A stretch of DNA of 35,043 nt from an uncultured Gammaproteobacteria bacterium (GCA_902556205.1 CACDVH010000016.1:1-35043), one strand, 5' to 3'. Numbered from the stretch's first letter, positions 1 to 14,107 are shown. Notes: a model not told the origin generated them from the letters alone. A program made the numbers and translations.

Positions 1-434
1 ATTATCCCGTGGAATGGAAAAATGAATACAAAGAAAGAAGAAAGGAATGCGGCTTACTACTTTACTCAACCCTAGAGATTGAGCGGGAGGATAAGGAAAA
101 ACAAATCAATCAATGGGCACTAAATTATCACGCTTTTAATGCGCCAGCTATCCTTCTTTTTTTTATTGATAAGACAATGGAGAAAGGTTCATTTATGGAT
201 TATGGCATGTTTATTCAATCCATTATGCTCTCAGCTTTAGAGTATGGCCTTGCAACTTGTCCACAGGCAGCACTAGGAGAGTATCCTGATATTGTCAGGA
301 AAGAGTTGCCAGAGTATAAAGACAAGCTTGTTCTATGCGGTTTAGCAATAGGTTATGAAGATAAAAAACACATCGTTAATTCCTATAGAACAACTAGAGA
401 GAGTCTAGAGGGTTTTGTCAATTATTATTCTTGA
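1..434 (+). CDS. Nitroreductase family protein, 5' truncated by the window edge
   Basis: This is the C-terminal part of a flavin-dependent nitroreductase-fold oxidoreductase. The reading frame is open to the left edge (codons begin at position 3), so the real start lies outside the window; a GTG at 9 is probably internal. About 143 residues are visible against roughly 200-220 for the family. Family-like features are the NAPAILLFF strand, a helix carrying FMDYGMFIQSIMLSALEYGLATCPQ, which resembles the FMN-proximal helix and strand, and the late LVLCGLAIGYED segment typical of the NfsB/NfnB group. The substrate cannot be told from this part. The gene ends 9 bp before a convergent gene. Confidence 0.8.
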   Translation, partial: YPVEWKNEYKERRKECGLLLYSTLEIEREDKEKQINQWALNYHAFNAPAILLFFIDKTMEKGSFMDYGMFIQSIMLSALEYGLATCPQAALGEYPDIVRKELPEYKDKLVLCGLAIGYEDKKHIVNSYRTTRESLEGFVNYYS

Positions 435-443
435 GAAAAATAT

Positions 444-890
444 TTAAAGCTGTTCTTCGAGAAGCTCGATTTCAAATTGACTCAACTCAAGCTCAATTAA
501 AGAATTTTGTAACTGCTCTCTCAAAGAATTAATTTCCTTATCGTTCATTGAAATTGTTGAATCACTTTGAATTAGCCTAGATTCTAATTCAGTAAGATTT
601 TTTTGAATTAAATTAATTTCATCCTCCAGAATCTTTTCTTTACTGGAAGAGATTAGAAGTTTTTTGCTAGTCTTCTTGAGCTTATCAAGTGTATTGATTA
701 GTTGGGTATCAAGCTCATCAAGCTGAAGTTTGAGGCTCGAAATATCAGCTTTGTATTGTTTAATCTCATCTGAATTATCTAGGTTAATGATGATAGGTTC
801 TGGAGGTTCAGCGTTGTATTGAGAATAGGAATAACCAATTAAGAAAACAAGGACAATCGAAATTAAATAGAAGGCAATTTTTTGATTCAT
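444..890 (-). CDS. Small membrane-anchored coiled-coil protein, unknown function
   Basis: I do not recognise this 148-residue protein. Residues 5-22 form one hydrophobic segment (signal anchor) after a short MNQK N-terminus. A proline-rich linker with PPEP follows at about 28-31. From about residue 40 to the end the sequence is a charged, Leu/Ile-spaced helix with heptad-like spacing, consistent with a continuous coiled coil. The likely topology is an N-in anchor with a periplasmic rod; FtsB/FtsL-like or Mnd1-like folds are possible but nothing specific is seen. It starts 13 bp after the hemB stop on the same strand, so it is probably read through from hemB. No Shine-Dalgarno sequence lies at the usual distance. 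Confidence 0.6.
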   Translation of the reverse strand: MNQKIAFYLISIVLVFLIGYSYSQYNAEPPEPIIINLDNSDEIKQYKADISSLKLQLDELDTQLINTLDKLKKTSKKLLISSSKEKILEDEINLIQKNLTELESRLIQSDSTISMNDKEINSLREQLQNSLIELELSQFEIELLEEQL

Positions 891-903
891 TTTAATTTTT
901 TTA

Positions 904-3811
<2,908 letters not shown>

Positions 3812-3820
<9 letters not shown>

Positions 3821-5071
3821 AATGAATGGCTTTAAAGCCATCATAGCTTTGTGGACTGCGCCTTGATTATCCTCAAAAGTTTTCCTTGCGTTTGAGCCAA
3901 GCTTATTCCTTCTTGGTTCATTCATTAGTAGTTCAGAGATTGTCTGTATAAGTTCATCTGCGTTAGACACTTGAATGGATGCATCATTATCTAAGAGCTG
4001 CTTTGAAATCTCTTCAAAGTTATAGGTGCTTGGACCAAAAACAATTGGTTTGGATAAAGAGGCGGCTTCCAGCATATTTTGACTACCATTATCGGTCAGG
4101 CTTCCACCAATAAAGGCAATGTCAGAGATGGAGTAGTAAGCCATCATCTCTCCCATACTATCTCCAATCAGAATATCAGTATCCACAGCGCATTTATCAA
4201 TCCTTGACCTTCTTTGGACATTAAAACCAGCATTCTTGGCAATTTTGAAGGCTTCATCAAACCTTTCAGGGTGTCTTGGAATAATTACAAGAAGAGTATT
4301 CAAGAGATCCTTAAACTGAAGATAGCTCTCAATAATTAGTTGTTCTTCACCCTCCCTCGTGCTCGCAAAAACTGTCACGGATCTTTCACCTACCATTTGC
4401 CTCAAGGTGTTGATTAAATTTGTATCAACTGAATCAGTGCTGTCAAACTTTAAGCTACCAGTTGTAAGCAAGCTTTCTTTTTTTGCCCCAAGAGTGATGA
4501 ATCGATCTGAAGAAAAGTTGTTTTGCGAACAAATAACAGTAAGCTTTCTAAGAGTCTCTCTGACAAGTTTTTTGGAAAATCTTTGATATTTATGGAATGA
4601 TTTTTCTGATAAACGGGCGTTGATAAGGGCTACAGCTATATTTTTTTTATTGAGTATATATATTAAGTTTGGCCATATCTCAGTCTCCATCAAAATACAA
4701 ATTTCAGGTTTAATTTTACCAAGAAAGGAATTAATTATTATCTTTGCATCAAAAGGAAAAAAGTAGTGAACGACGTTGTCTTTGTAATAACTTTTAACAG
4801 CTAAAGCGCCTGTCATTGTTGTCGAAGTAATGACTATTTTATGATTTGGATACTGACTAAGAAGGTTATCAATTAGAGGTTTTGAGGCATTAAACTCTCC
4901 TACTGAGACGCTATGAATCCAGATCACTCTGCCGGATATTTTTTTGATGAGTCCTAACTGATTTTTAAGCTTTAGCTTCCATGAGGGGTCATGAAAGTCT
5001 TTTAAGATTATCTTTAAGAGTGCAAATGGAATACTGAGCCAAATGATCAAAGAGTATAGTAATCTATTCAT
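3812..5071 (-). CDS. waaA: 3-deoxy-D-manno-octulosonic acid (Kdo) transferase
   Basis: WaaA (KdtA) adds Kdo to the lipid A precursor at the inner membrane, which marks an LPS-bearing Gram-negative cell. The 419-residue length is typical. The N-terminal hydrophobic stretch (about 3-23) is the membrane anchor. HSVSVGE at 53-59 carries the catalytic glutamate (E59). ICILMETEIWPNLI and the C-terminal GGSLTDNGSQNMLEAASLSKP segment are the usual GT-B signatures. The start at 5071 gives the standard N-terminus. The gene stands alone, convergent with thiC (8 bp gap) and divergent from obgE. Confidence 0.95.
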
Positions 5072-7041
<1,970 letters not shown>

Positions 7042-7048
<7 letters not shown>

Positions 7049-7515
7049 CATATATTGGCTTAGGCTCAAATCTCAAGAACCCAAGGGCACAAATTGAAAA
7101 TGCCCTCAGAGCTCTGAGTGATTCTGATGGAATAGAAATATTAATTGTATCCAGTTTATATGAATCAAAACCGCTTCTGGATATGCCTGGCCCTAACTAT
7201 GTCAATGCAGTATGTAAAATAAATACTAACCTAAGTGCTATTGATTTGTTAGATATTTGTCAGTCCATTGAGGACAATCAGAAAAGAATTAGGAAGGTAA
7301 AATGGGGTTCAAGAACAATTGATTTAGATATACTGCTCTATGAGCAACAGGTTATATCGAGTGATCGATTATCTATCCCTCACCCTGAAATGATCGATAG
7401 ACCCTTTGTGATGGTTCCTTTGCATGAAATAGACAAAGAAATAAATGTACCCCTTTTAGGACCGGTTAAAAAATTAATAGACAGAATTAACAAACTTGAT
7501 GTAAAAAAAATATGA
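7042..7515 (+). CDS. folK: 2-amino-4-hydroxy-6-hydroxymethyldihydropteridine pyrophosphokinase
   Basis: FolK (HPPK) transfers pyrophosphate from ATP to hydroxymethyl-dihydropterin in folate synthesis. Motifs are LAYIGLGSNL at the N-terminus, SSLYESKPLLDMPGPNYVNAV in the middle, then KWGSRTIDLDILLY (metal/ATP site) and LSIPHPEMIDRPFVM. No ATG fits the family N-terminus. A TTG at 7042, overlapping the proB stop by 7 nt and preceded by AGGA at 7027-7030 (11 nt away), gives 157 residues, the normal size; the frame is also open further upstream inside proB. The stop overlaps the panB start as ATGA. Confidence 0.9.
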
Positions 7516-8294
7516 AGCATTCGGAGTTAAGTTTATTTAAAGAACGGGGCCAAAAAATTACCTGCCTGACAGCCTATGATGCATCAATGGCTAAAATCCT
7601 TGACCAGTCAGGCGTTGATGCGATATTAATTGGTGACTCTCTTGGAATGGTTGTCCAAGGAGGAGAGAATACGCGATCAGTTTCAATCAATGATATGATT
7701 TATCATACCTCTATAGTTTCTGATTCTAGTAGTAATGCGCTCGTAATTGCTGACATGCCTTTTGCAAGCTATGATAGTCCTGATGATGCTCTTAAAAATG
7801 CAAAATTATTGATAGAAGCTGGGGCAAGAATGGTTAAGATTGAAGGCGGGAGTGAGCATTCAGATGTGATTAAAACTTTAATCTCAAACAACATTAATAT
7901 TTGTGGTCATTTGGGCCTTCAGCCTCAGCTAGTAATCAAATCAGATGATTACAGGGTTCAAGGTAGAGATCACAGTTCTGCCCAGACAATTTTAAATAAT
8001 GCACTACTCCTAGAGTCTTTAGGAGTGAGTGTCTTGGTGCTCGAATGTATTCCGAGTGATTTAGCAAAAACGATCAGTGAGAAATTGACCATACCAACTA
8101 TCGGTATCGGGGCTGGAGTTCATTGCGACGGGCAGGTGCTAGTCAGTTACGATATGTTAGGAATTACTACTGGCAAGCAGCCAAGGTTTGTAAGGAATTT
8201 TCTTAACAATCAAATCTCCATTTCTGATGCAGTTGAGTCATTTGTTGCGGAGGTTAAAGAAGGGGCTTTTCCTTCTGAAAGTGAGAGTTATTGA
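7512..8294 (+). CDS. panB: 3-methyl-2-oxobutanoate hydroxymethyltransferase (ketopantoate hydroxymethyltransferase)
   Basis: PanB makes ketopantoate from 2-oxoisovalerate and methylene-tetrahydrofolate for pantothenate and CoA. The 260-residue TIM barrel shows the Mg ligands D42 (GDSLGM) and D81 (ADMPF), with K109/E111 (MVKIEGG), H133 (CGHLGLQPQ) and the catalytic E178 (VLECIP). These line up with E. coli D45, D84, E114 and E181 at a constant offset of three. The start overlaps the folK stop (ATGA), and the stop shares one base with the panC ATG (TGATG), so folK-panB-panC are coupled. Confidence 0.96.
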   Translation: MKHSELSLFKERGQKITCLTAYDASMAKILDQSGVDAILIGDSLGMVVQGGENTRSVSINDMIYHTSIVSDSSSNALVIADMPFASYDSPDDALKNAKLLIEAGARMVKIEGGSEHSDVIKTLISNNINICGHLGLQPQLVIKSDDYRVQGRDHSSAQTILNNALLLESLGVSVLVLECIPSDLAKTISEKLTIPTIGIGAGVHCDGQVLVSYDMLGITTGKQPRFVRNFLNNQISISDAVESFVAEVKEGAFPSESESY

Positions 8295-9139
8295 TGCACA
8301 TCTATAAAACGCAGAAAGACCTTGAGATCTATTTAGATAGCATACGAGAGAACGGCAAAAATATTGCTCTGGTTCCAACCATGGGTGGCCTTCATGATGG
8401 ACATCTTTCGTTAGTTGATAAAGCCAAAAGCCTTGCTGAGATAGTTATCGTTAGCATCTTTGTCAATCCCACTCAGTTTGCAAGAGGTGAGGACTTTGAT
8501 GATTATCCAAATACCTTTGAATCAGACAAGTTACTATTACAGTCAAAAAATGTTGAAGCATTATTTCTTCCTTCCAAAGAGGAAATATACCCGCACGGAA
8601 CATCATCTGATTACAAGGTTGGGGCTATTGGCAAGATACTCTGTGGTGCTTTTCGGCCTACTCATTTTGACGGCGTTGCACAAGTAGTTAAACGGTTTTT
8701 TGAAATTGTTAAGCCTAACTATGCCATCTTTGGTGAAAAAGACTTTCAGCAGCTGCTCATCATTAAATCATTAGTTAAGAATCTCAATTTAAATTTAACA
8801 ATTGAATCTATGCCGACTCAAAGGGAGAAAGATGGATTGGCAATGAGTACCAGAAATCAATATTTGAGTGTTTTAGATCGAGAGCGGGCACCCCAATTTT
8901 ATAGAGTCTTATGTGACGTCAGGGATTCAATATTGATTAGAAATTCACTAACTGATGCTAAAAAAGATGCAATCAAAATGCTCAGTCAAAGCTTTGAAGT
9001 TGAATATTTAGAAGTTTTAGATGCAAATAACCTTACACAAATCGAGACTAAAACCACAGAAATTATTATAATATCTGCAATAAGGCTTGCTGGAACTCGC
9101 CTGATTGATAATCTAGTATTTAGGAGAACGAATGTTTAG
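8294..9139 (+). CDS. panC: Pantothenate synthetase (pantoate-beta-alanine ligase)
   Basis: PanC joins pantoate and beta-alanine using ATP. Motifs are VPTMGGLHDGHLSLV with HDGH at 34-37, FVNPTQFARGEDFDDYP, FGEKDFQQLLIIKSL and MPTQREKDGLAMSTRN (KMSKS-like loop). I start at the ATG at 8294, which overlaps the panB stop; a TTG three bases earlier is in frame but unnecessary. The product is 281 residues, close to the E. coli enzyme. panD (aspartate decarboxylase, the usual beta-alanine source) is not in the window. The stop overlaps nfuA by 8 nt. Confidence 0.96.
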   Translation: MHIYKTQKDLEIYLDSIRENGKNIALVPTMGGLHDGHLSLVDKAKSLAEIVIVSIFVNPTQFARGEDFDDYPNTFESDKLLLQSKNVEALFLPSKEEIYPHGTSSDYKVGAIGKILCGAFRPTHFDGVAQVVKRFFEIVKPNYAIFGEKDFQQLLIIKSLVKNLNLNLTIESMPTQREKDGLAMSTRNQYLSVLDRERAPQFYRVLCDVRDSILIRNSLTDAKKDAIKMLSQSFEVEYLEVLDANNLTQIETKTTEIIIISAIRLAGTRLIDNLVFRRTNV

Positions 9140-9710
9140 TATTACCGAAGAAGCAGAAATTTATGTTGCTGACCTTTTTGAGCAGCAGGACGAAAAAGAT
9201 CTTGGTCTGAAGGTAGATGTTGAAAAACCTGGGACTCCAGTTGCAACAGTAACATTTAACTTTTGTATTAAAAGTGACCTCCCTGAAACCTATCAAGAGT
9301 TCCCTTTTGTTGGGTTCAGTGCTTTTATCGATGAGTCCAATAATCACTATCTGAGTGACTCGCATGTTGCTCTAAAGGTTGATGGGACTAATAAAAAATT
9401 AACGATTACAGCTCCCAATGCCAAGGGTGAAGCGCCAAAGGATGATGCACCGCTAGAAGAAAAAGTGCTTTTCACAATTGTCACTGAAGTCAATCCTAGT
9501 CTTGCCTCTCATGGTGGATTTGTTGATCTTGTTGAAATTACTAAAAAGAAAGAAGTTGTTCTCAACTTTGGTGGGGGATGCCAAGGCTGCAGTTCGGTTA
9601 ATATGACTCTTAAAGATGGTGTTGAAAAGCAACTCAAAGGCTTATATCCAGAAATTTCTGCTGTCCTTGATGCAACTGACCACTCTTATAAAGAAAACGC
9701 ATACATGTAG
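9132..9710 (+). CDS. nfuA: Fe/S biogenesis protein NfuA
   Basis: NfuA carries an Fe-S cluster and delivers it to apoproteins, helping under iron or oxidative stress. The 192 residues comprise a degenerate A-type (IscA-like) N-terminal domain (1 to about 95) without the usual cysteine triad, and a C-terminal Nfu domain with GGGCQGCSS (C150, C153) as the cluster site. The layout and length match E. coli NfuA (191 residues, C149/C152). An AGGAG at 9122-9126 lies 5 nt before the ATG, inside the end of panC, so it is probably expressed from the obgE-pan operon. Confidence 0.95.
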   Translation: MFSITEEAEIYVADLFEQQDEKDLGLKVDVEKPGTPVATVTFNFCIKSDLPETYQEFPFVGFSAFIDESNNHYLSDSHVALKVDGTNKKLTITAPNAKGEAPKDDAPLEEKVLFTIVTEVNPSLASHGGFVDLVEITKKKEVVLNFGGGCQGCSSVNMTLKDGVEKQLKGLYPEISAVLDATDHSYKENAYM

Positions 9711-9750
9711 CTCTCTAGCATTCTAATGCTTGACTAATTTAAGGGGAAGA

Positions 9751-10689
9751 ATGGAAAATATCAGGGTTTATTCTCATTCTGCATGCCTCTCAAAAGAAAA
9801 TGGTGAGGGCCATCCTGAGCGAAAAGAGCGCCTAGAATCTATTCTTGATTCAATCCAAAGGATTGATGATCTCTCTATTGAATTAAATGAAGCTCCAAAA
9901 GCTCAGTACAAGGACATTAATTTAGTACATCCTCAGTCCTATCTTGAAGAGATTTTTGAAATGATACCCAGTAAAGGCCTTGTTGGTGTTGAAAAAGAGC
10001 CCTATGCAGATACACTTCTGTGTCCCGATTCGAAGGAGGCAATTCTCAGAGCTTGTGGCTCTGGAATAAGTGCTTCAAAAGACATTATGGATGGAAGCTT
10101 TAAGAGGGTTTTTTGTGCGGTCAGGCCGCCGGGACATCACGCTGAGACCTCCAGAGTCAATGGTTTTTGTTTTTTAAACAATGCGGCCGTTGCAGCGCGT
10201 TATTTACAGTCGAGCTATGACATAAAAAAAATAGCAATCATTGACTTTGACGTGCACCACGGCAATGGTACCCAAGAGATTTTTTATGATGATAGTTCGG
10301 TGCTCTACGCTTCAATTCATCAACATCCATTATTCCCTGGAACAGGCTTAGAGGCTGAGACTGGAGTTGGAAACATCTTCAACGCGCCTATCGAGGCGGG
10401 CACTACTAGTGAAGAATTTTTACGAATCTTTAATGAAAAGATTCTACTCAATGTTGAGAGTTTTGAGCCCGAAGTCATTATTATCTCAGCTGGCTTTGAT
10501 GCCCACAAAAGAGATCCACTGGCTACAATTAATTTAAACTCTGAAGACTACTTTACAATGACTCACGACATTGTTGATATTGCGAATCGCCACTCCAAAG
10601 GAAGGGTGATCTCTTTTTTGGAGGGAGGCTATGATCTTCAAGCTTTGTCAGAGTCCATTCAATCTCACTTCAAAGGGCTCAGCGCTTAA
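9751..10689 (+). CDS. Histone deacetylase-fold (arginase-like) amidohydrolase
   Basis: This is a bacterial member of the class II HDAC/acetoin utilisation/acetylpolyamine amidohydrolase superfamily, a zinc deacetylase of unknown natural substrate. Signatures are GEGHPERKERL at 18-28, RPPGHHAE with H129/H130 (active-site pair), GFCFLNNAAVAARYL, DFDVHHGNGT with zinc ligands D167 and H169, and SAGFDAHKRDPL with the third ligand D250. All catalytic positions are intact. I chose the ATG at 9751 because AAGGGG lies just upstream; a TTG at 9730 would add seven non-family residues. It is 312 residues, cytoplasmic, and in line with nfuA and thiL. Confidence 0.9.
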   Translation: MENIRVYSHSACLSKENGEGHPERKERLESILDSIQRIDDLSIELNEAPKAQYKDINLVHPQSYLEEIFEMIPSKGLVGVEKEPYADTLLCPDSKEAILRACGSGISASKDIMDGSFKRVFCAVRPPGHHAETSRVNGFCFLNNAAVAARYLQSSYDIKKIAIIDFDVHHGNGTQEIFYDDSSVLYASIHQHPLFPGTGLEAETGVGNIFNAPIEAGTTSEEFLRIFNEKILLNVESFEPEVIIISAGFDAHKRDPLATINLNSEDYFTMTHDIVDIANRHSKGRVISFLEGGYDLQALSESIQSHFKGLSA

Positions 10690-10694
10690 TTAAG

Positions 10695-11624
10695 ATGAAT
10701 GAGTTTGATTTAATTCAAAGTTACTTCAATTGGGAGATAACTGACCCAAGTATTGAGTTAGGGGTTGGTGATGATGCAGCACTTTTCAATCTCAATCCAG
10801 GACGCCAACTAGTTACTTCCACTGACACCCTTGTCGAAGGTATCCATTTCTTTAAAGACGCCTCACCCAGTGACATTGCTTATAAATCTTTAGCAGTTAA
10901 TTTAAGCGACATAGCTGCAATGGGAGCTATCGCAAAATGTTTCACTCTTTCATTAACACTTCCTAAGCTTGACAAAAAGTGGCTAGAACAATTTTCATCT
11001 TCACTCAAAGAGTCTTCCAAATTGTTTCATGTCAATTTGATTGGCGGTGACACTACAAAAGGACCCTTAAACATTACGATTACAATGATGGGCTCAATAG
11101 AAATAGGTAGTTCTATTAAGAGGTCTGGTGCAAGGGAGGGTGATGACATCTATGTAACGGGAGATCTTGGGTCTGCAGCTTTATGCCTCAAAAAAATTAA
11201 GGAAGGAGATAAGCCTTCTCAGAATGAGCTTAACAGCCTCAATAAACCGATTCCTCGATTAGAGTTGGGCTCAGCCCTAAGAAATCTAGCAAGCGCTTGT
11301 ATTGATGTTTCTGATGGTCTTGAGCAGGATCTATCTCATATATTAAGAGCCTCAAATGTTGGCGCAACAATCGATACTAATAAGCTACCACTGGGTGATT
11401 CAGTCAACCATTATGTGAAAGATACAAATGATTGGTCAATGCCACTGTGCGGAGGGGATGACTATGAGCTTTGTTTTACAGCGGGCAAATCAATGAGAGA
11501 CAAAATATCAGCACTCGCAGAGAATTTAGAGACTAGAGTCACAAGGATTGGAACGATAAATAGCCAAAAGGAACTAGAAGTTATCGGATTTAGCGGACCA
11601 AGATCATCTTATCAGCATTTCTGA
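10695..11624 (+). CDS. thiL: Thiamine-monophosphate kinase
   Basis: ThiL phosphorylates thiamine monophosphate to the active cofactor thiamine diphosphate. The 309-residue protein has the PurM/AIR-synthase-like fold with GVGDDAAL at 23-30, TSTDTLVEGIHFF, SDIAAMGA, LIGGDTTKGP and the later GDDYELCF motif. It starts 5 bp after the HDAC-fold gene with no clear Shine-Dalgarno sequence, probably as the last gene of the run. Its stop codon lies inside a hairpin, and dksA converges from the other side. Confidence 0.95.
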   Translation: MNEFDLIQSYFNWEITDPSIELGVGDDAALFNLNPGRQLVTSTDTLVEGIHFFKDASPSDIAYKSLAVNLSDIAAMGAIAKCFTLSLTLPKLDKKWLEQFSSSLKESSKLFHVNLIGGDTTKGPLNITITMMGSIEIGSSIKRSGAREGDDIYVTGDLGSAALCLKKIKEGDKPSQNELNSLNKPIPRLELGSALRNLASACIDVSDGLEQDLSHILRASNVGATIDTNKLPLGDSVNHYVKDTNDWSMPLCGGDDYELCFTAGKSMRDKISALAENLETRVTRIGTINSQKELEVIGFSGPRSSYQHF

Positions 11625-11628
11625 TAAG
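11608..11628. terminator. Hairpin at the thiL/dksA convergent junction
   Basis: CTTATCAG (11608-11615) and CTGATAAG (11621-11628) form a perfect 8-bp stem with a 5-nt loop spanning the thiL stop codon. Downstream on the plus strand there is only a short TTTT; on the minus strand a TTTTTT run follows the dksA stop and precedes the hairpin. It is a plausible shared, weak bidirectional terminator. Confidence 0.4.
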
Positions 11629-11643
11629 AGTAATTTTAAAAAA

Positions 11644-12054
11644 TTAGATTTCTTTTCGCTCTTCTACAGTTTTACAGTCAATGCACTGGTCTGCAGTTGG
11701 ACGGGCTTCAAGGCGGTTAAGTGCAATCTCAATCCCGCAAGTTTTACAGTAACCGTAATCACCCATATCAATCAAGTGAAGCGTCTTATCAATCTTATTG
11801 ATAAGTTTTCTCTCACGATCCCTTGTTCTGAGCTCGAGCGCGAACTCCTCTTCGATTGTCGCTCTGTCATTAATATCAGCAACCGGAGTCGAGTCTTCTT
11901 GGATATGGTTAATGGTTGATTCTGCCTCAGAAACTAACTGATCTCTCCAAACATTAAGCTTGTGTATAAAGTGCTTAAGTTGTCCGGCTGACATGAACTC
12001 CTCACCTTTTTTTGCGATGTAGGCAGGAATTTCATCAAAGTTTGGATCTATCAT
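11644..12054 (-). CDS. dksA: RNA polymerase-binding transcription factor DksA
   Basis: DksA binds the RNA polymerase secondary channel and works with ppGpp in the stringent response. The 136-residue protein has a coiled coil (about 25-100) with the tip motif ADINDRA carrying D60 and D63 (the conserved acidic tip), then RDRERKLI and a four-cysteine zinc finger (C103, C106, C124, C127), followed by the conserved helix CKTVEER. It is close to the E. coli protein and slightly shorter at the N-terminus. It is a single gene, divergent from ilvA across 111 bp. Confidence 0.96.
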   Translation of the reverse strand: MIDPNFDEIPAYIAKKGEEFMSAGQLKHFIHKLNVWRDQLVSEAESTINHIQEDSTPVADINDRATIEEEFALELRTRDRERKLINKIDKTLHLIDMGDYGYCKTCGIEIALNRLEARPTADQCIDCKTVEERKEI

Positions 12055-12165
12055 TAGAGTTAGTTTATTAAAAAAATGTAGTTTTTACCAAAAATTGCCT
12101 AAAATAGCAATGATTTTTGTCATTTAATCATACAATGAAATTTGAGAATAATATAAAGGAGCTAA

Positions 12166-13659
12166 ATGAGTGCACTAATTAATTTAGCAGATAATAGTGC
12201 AGTTTATGATGTAGCTAAAGTCTCTGCACTCTCGATTGCTTCTCAGCTATCAAAGAGATTTCAAAATCAAATCTATCTCAAGAGAGAAGATGATCAGGTT
12301 ATTCATTCTTTTAAGCTTCGTGGTGCCTATCAAAAGATGAGCTCAATGAGTGAAGAGCAAAAAAGCAAAGGAGTGATTGCCTCCTCTGCAGGCAATCATG
12401 CTCAAGGCGTTGCCCTTGGTGCAAGTAAGCTTCATATCAAGGCAATCATTGTTATGCCAACAAGCACTCCAAAAATTAAGGTTCAAGCGGTTGAGCAGCT
12501 CGGTGCCGAGGTTATTTTGCATGGTGACGTTTATGATGATGCTTTTCATTACGCTAAAAAGTTAGTATCAGAGCAAGACCTCTGTTTTATCAGTCCATAC
12601 GATGATTTCGAGGTTATTGCAGGTCAAGCCACAGTTGCTAAAGAGATACTATCTCAACTTGAAGACATTGACTATGTTTTCGCTCCTGTTGGCGGCGGCG
12701 GTTTAATTTCTGGGATGGCAAGTTATATTAAGCATTATGCCCCCCATATCAAAGTTATTGGTGTTGAGCCAGAGGATTCACCAACCCTTTTTAAGGCATT
12801 AGAAGCTAACGAGAGAGTTGTATTGGATGACGTTGGAAGATTTGCTGATGGGGTTGCAGTGAAGCAAATTGGAGCGCTTCCTTTCGAAATTGCCAAGGAG
12901 TCAGTCGATGATGTTGTGCTGGTGAGTAATGATGAAATGTGTGCTGCGATCAAAGATATCTATGAAGATGTTCGTTCTGTCTCTGAGCCTGCAGGGGCTC
13001 TATCAACGGCAGGAGTCAAAAAATATATCTTAGAGCATGGTCTGCAAGGCAAAAATTTTGTCTCAGTAGTTTCTGGCGCTAATGTCAACTTTGATAGGCT
13101 CAGATATATTGCAGAGCGCGCTGACCTAGGAGAGCTTACCGAGGCCATTATAGCTGTGACAATTCCTGAAGAGCCTGGAAGCTTTCTGAGGTTCTGTGAA
13201 CTCTTAGACAACGCCTCAATCACTGAGTTTAACTATCGCTATGCTGCAAAGAAAGATGCGCATATTTTTGTTGGTATAAAGCTAACCCAAGGAGAAACTG
13301 AAAAGCAGGCACTTTTAACCAGACTCAGTCAATCCTTTGAGGTGATCGATATGAGTGATAACTCGATGGCCAAAACTCACATCAGATATATGGTTGGGGG
13401 GCATGCGAATGCAGAAAATGAAGTCATATACCGCTTTGAGTTTCCTGAAAGGCCAGGAGCGCTTTTAAACTTTCTTAAAAAAGTAAAAACAAAATGGAAT
13501 ATTTCTCTGTTCCACTATAGAAACCATGGCGCTGATTTTGGAAGGGTATTGATTGGTCTTCAGGTGGATGATGTGTCTGATCTAGAGTCCAGGTTTAATG
13601 AAATTGGTTATTATTACCAAAATGAAACTGACAACAAAGCCTATCAGTACTTCCTTTAA
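12166..13659 (+). CDS. ilvA: Threonine dehydratase, biosynthetic, with two ACT-like domains
   Basis: IlvA deaminates threonine to 2-oxobutyrate with PLP, the committed step of isoleucine synthesis. The PLP lysine is K50 in HSFKLRGAYQKM; SAGNHAQG and the phosphate-binding VGGGGLISGM follow. Residues from about 320 to 497 carry two ACT-like regulatory repeats (one with EEPGSFLRFCELL, the second with FPERPGALLNFL), so the long, isoleucine-inhibited form is present (497 residues; E. coli 514). AAGGAG at 12156-12161 precedes the ATG. It is not with other ilv genes here; the next gene starts inside its 3' end. Confidence 0.96.
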   Translation: MSALINLADNSAVYDVAKVSALSIASQLSKRFQNQIYLKREDDQVIHSFKLRGAYQKMSSMSEEQKSKGVIASSAGNHAQGVALGASKLHIKAIIVMPTSTPKIKVQAVEQLGAEVILHGDVYDDAFHYAKKLVSEQDLCFISPYDDFEVIAGQATVAKEILSQLEDIDYVFAPVGGGGLISGMASYIKHYAPHIKVIGVEPEDSPTLFKALEANERVVLDDVGRFADGVAVKQIGALPFEIAKESVDDVVLVSNDEMCAAIKDIYEDVRSVSEPAGALSTAGVKKYILEHGLQGKNFVSVVSGANVNFDRLRYIAERADLGELTEAIIAVTIPEEPGSFLRFCELLDNASITEFNYRYAAKKDAHIFVGIKLTQGETEKQALLTRLSQSFEVIDMSDNSMAKTHIRYMVGGHANAENEVIYRFEFPERPGALLNFLKKVKTKWNISLFHYRNHGADFGRVLIGLQVDDVSDLESRFNEIGYYYQNETDNKAYQYFL

Positions 13660-14107
13660 AAAAATCACTCTAGATGAAATCGATAGCGTTGCTCAATTAG
13701 AGCTCGAGAGTTCAAAAAACCCTTGGTCAAAAAAACAGCTTTCTGAGGGTATTTCTAATCCTAATAACTTAGGCTATCTGCTTTTAGTTCAGTCCAAGAT
13801 AATTGGCTATATTATTGCAATGCCATCACTCGATAGTGCTGATATTCTGAATTTATCTATTCACAAAGATTTCAAAAGAAAAGGCTATGGCTCTAGCTTA
13901 ATAGATCACCTATCAATGAACCTTAAGAAAAGAGACATTAAAACTTTATTCTTGGAGGTAAGAAAGGGAAATTTTGCAGCTATCGCATTGTATCTGAGTC
14001 TTGGGTTTGAAGAGATTTCTATCAGAAAAAATTACTATACGAAAAACTCAAATCAACTTTCTTTAAAAGAAGACGGTATAATAATGCGTCTTGAAATATC
14101 AACTTAA
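13622..14107 (+). CDS. rimI: RimI-type GNAT N-acetyltransferase
   Basis: This GNAT protein resembles RimI, which acetylates the N-terminal alanine of ribosomal protein S18. Signatures are [12 protein letters not shown] near the N-terminus, then [18 protein letters not shown] (acetyl-CoA pyrophosphate loop) and [19 protein letters not shown], then RKNYY near the end. All are at RimI positions. The ATG at 13622 gives 161 residues. An earlier in-frame ATG at 13598 has AGG upstream and would add eight residues, so the exact start is unsettled. Both starts overlap ilvA (by 38 or 62 nt), implying coupling. It ends 11 bp before icd. Confidence 0.82.
   Translation: MKLTTKPISTSFKKITLDEIDSVAQLELESSKNPWSKKQLSEGISNPNNLGYLLLVQSKIIGYIIAMPSLDSADILNLSIHKDFKRKGYGSSLIDHLSMNLKKRDIKTLFLEVRKGNFAAIALYLSLGFEEISIRKNYYTKNSNQLSLKEDGIIMRLEIST

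Noticed and set aside
9717-9730. Palindrome AGCATTCTAATGCT after nfuA as terminator
   Set aside because: The loop is at most four bases, the stem five pairs, and no T-run follows; the next gene is in the same direction and probably co-transcribed.
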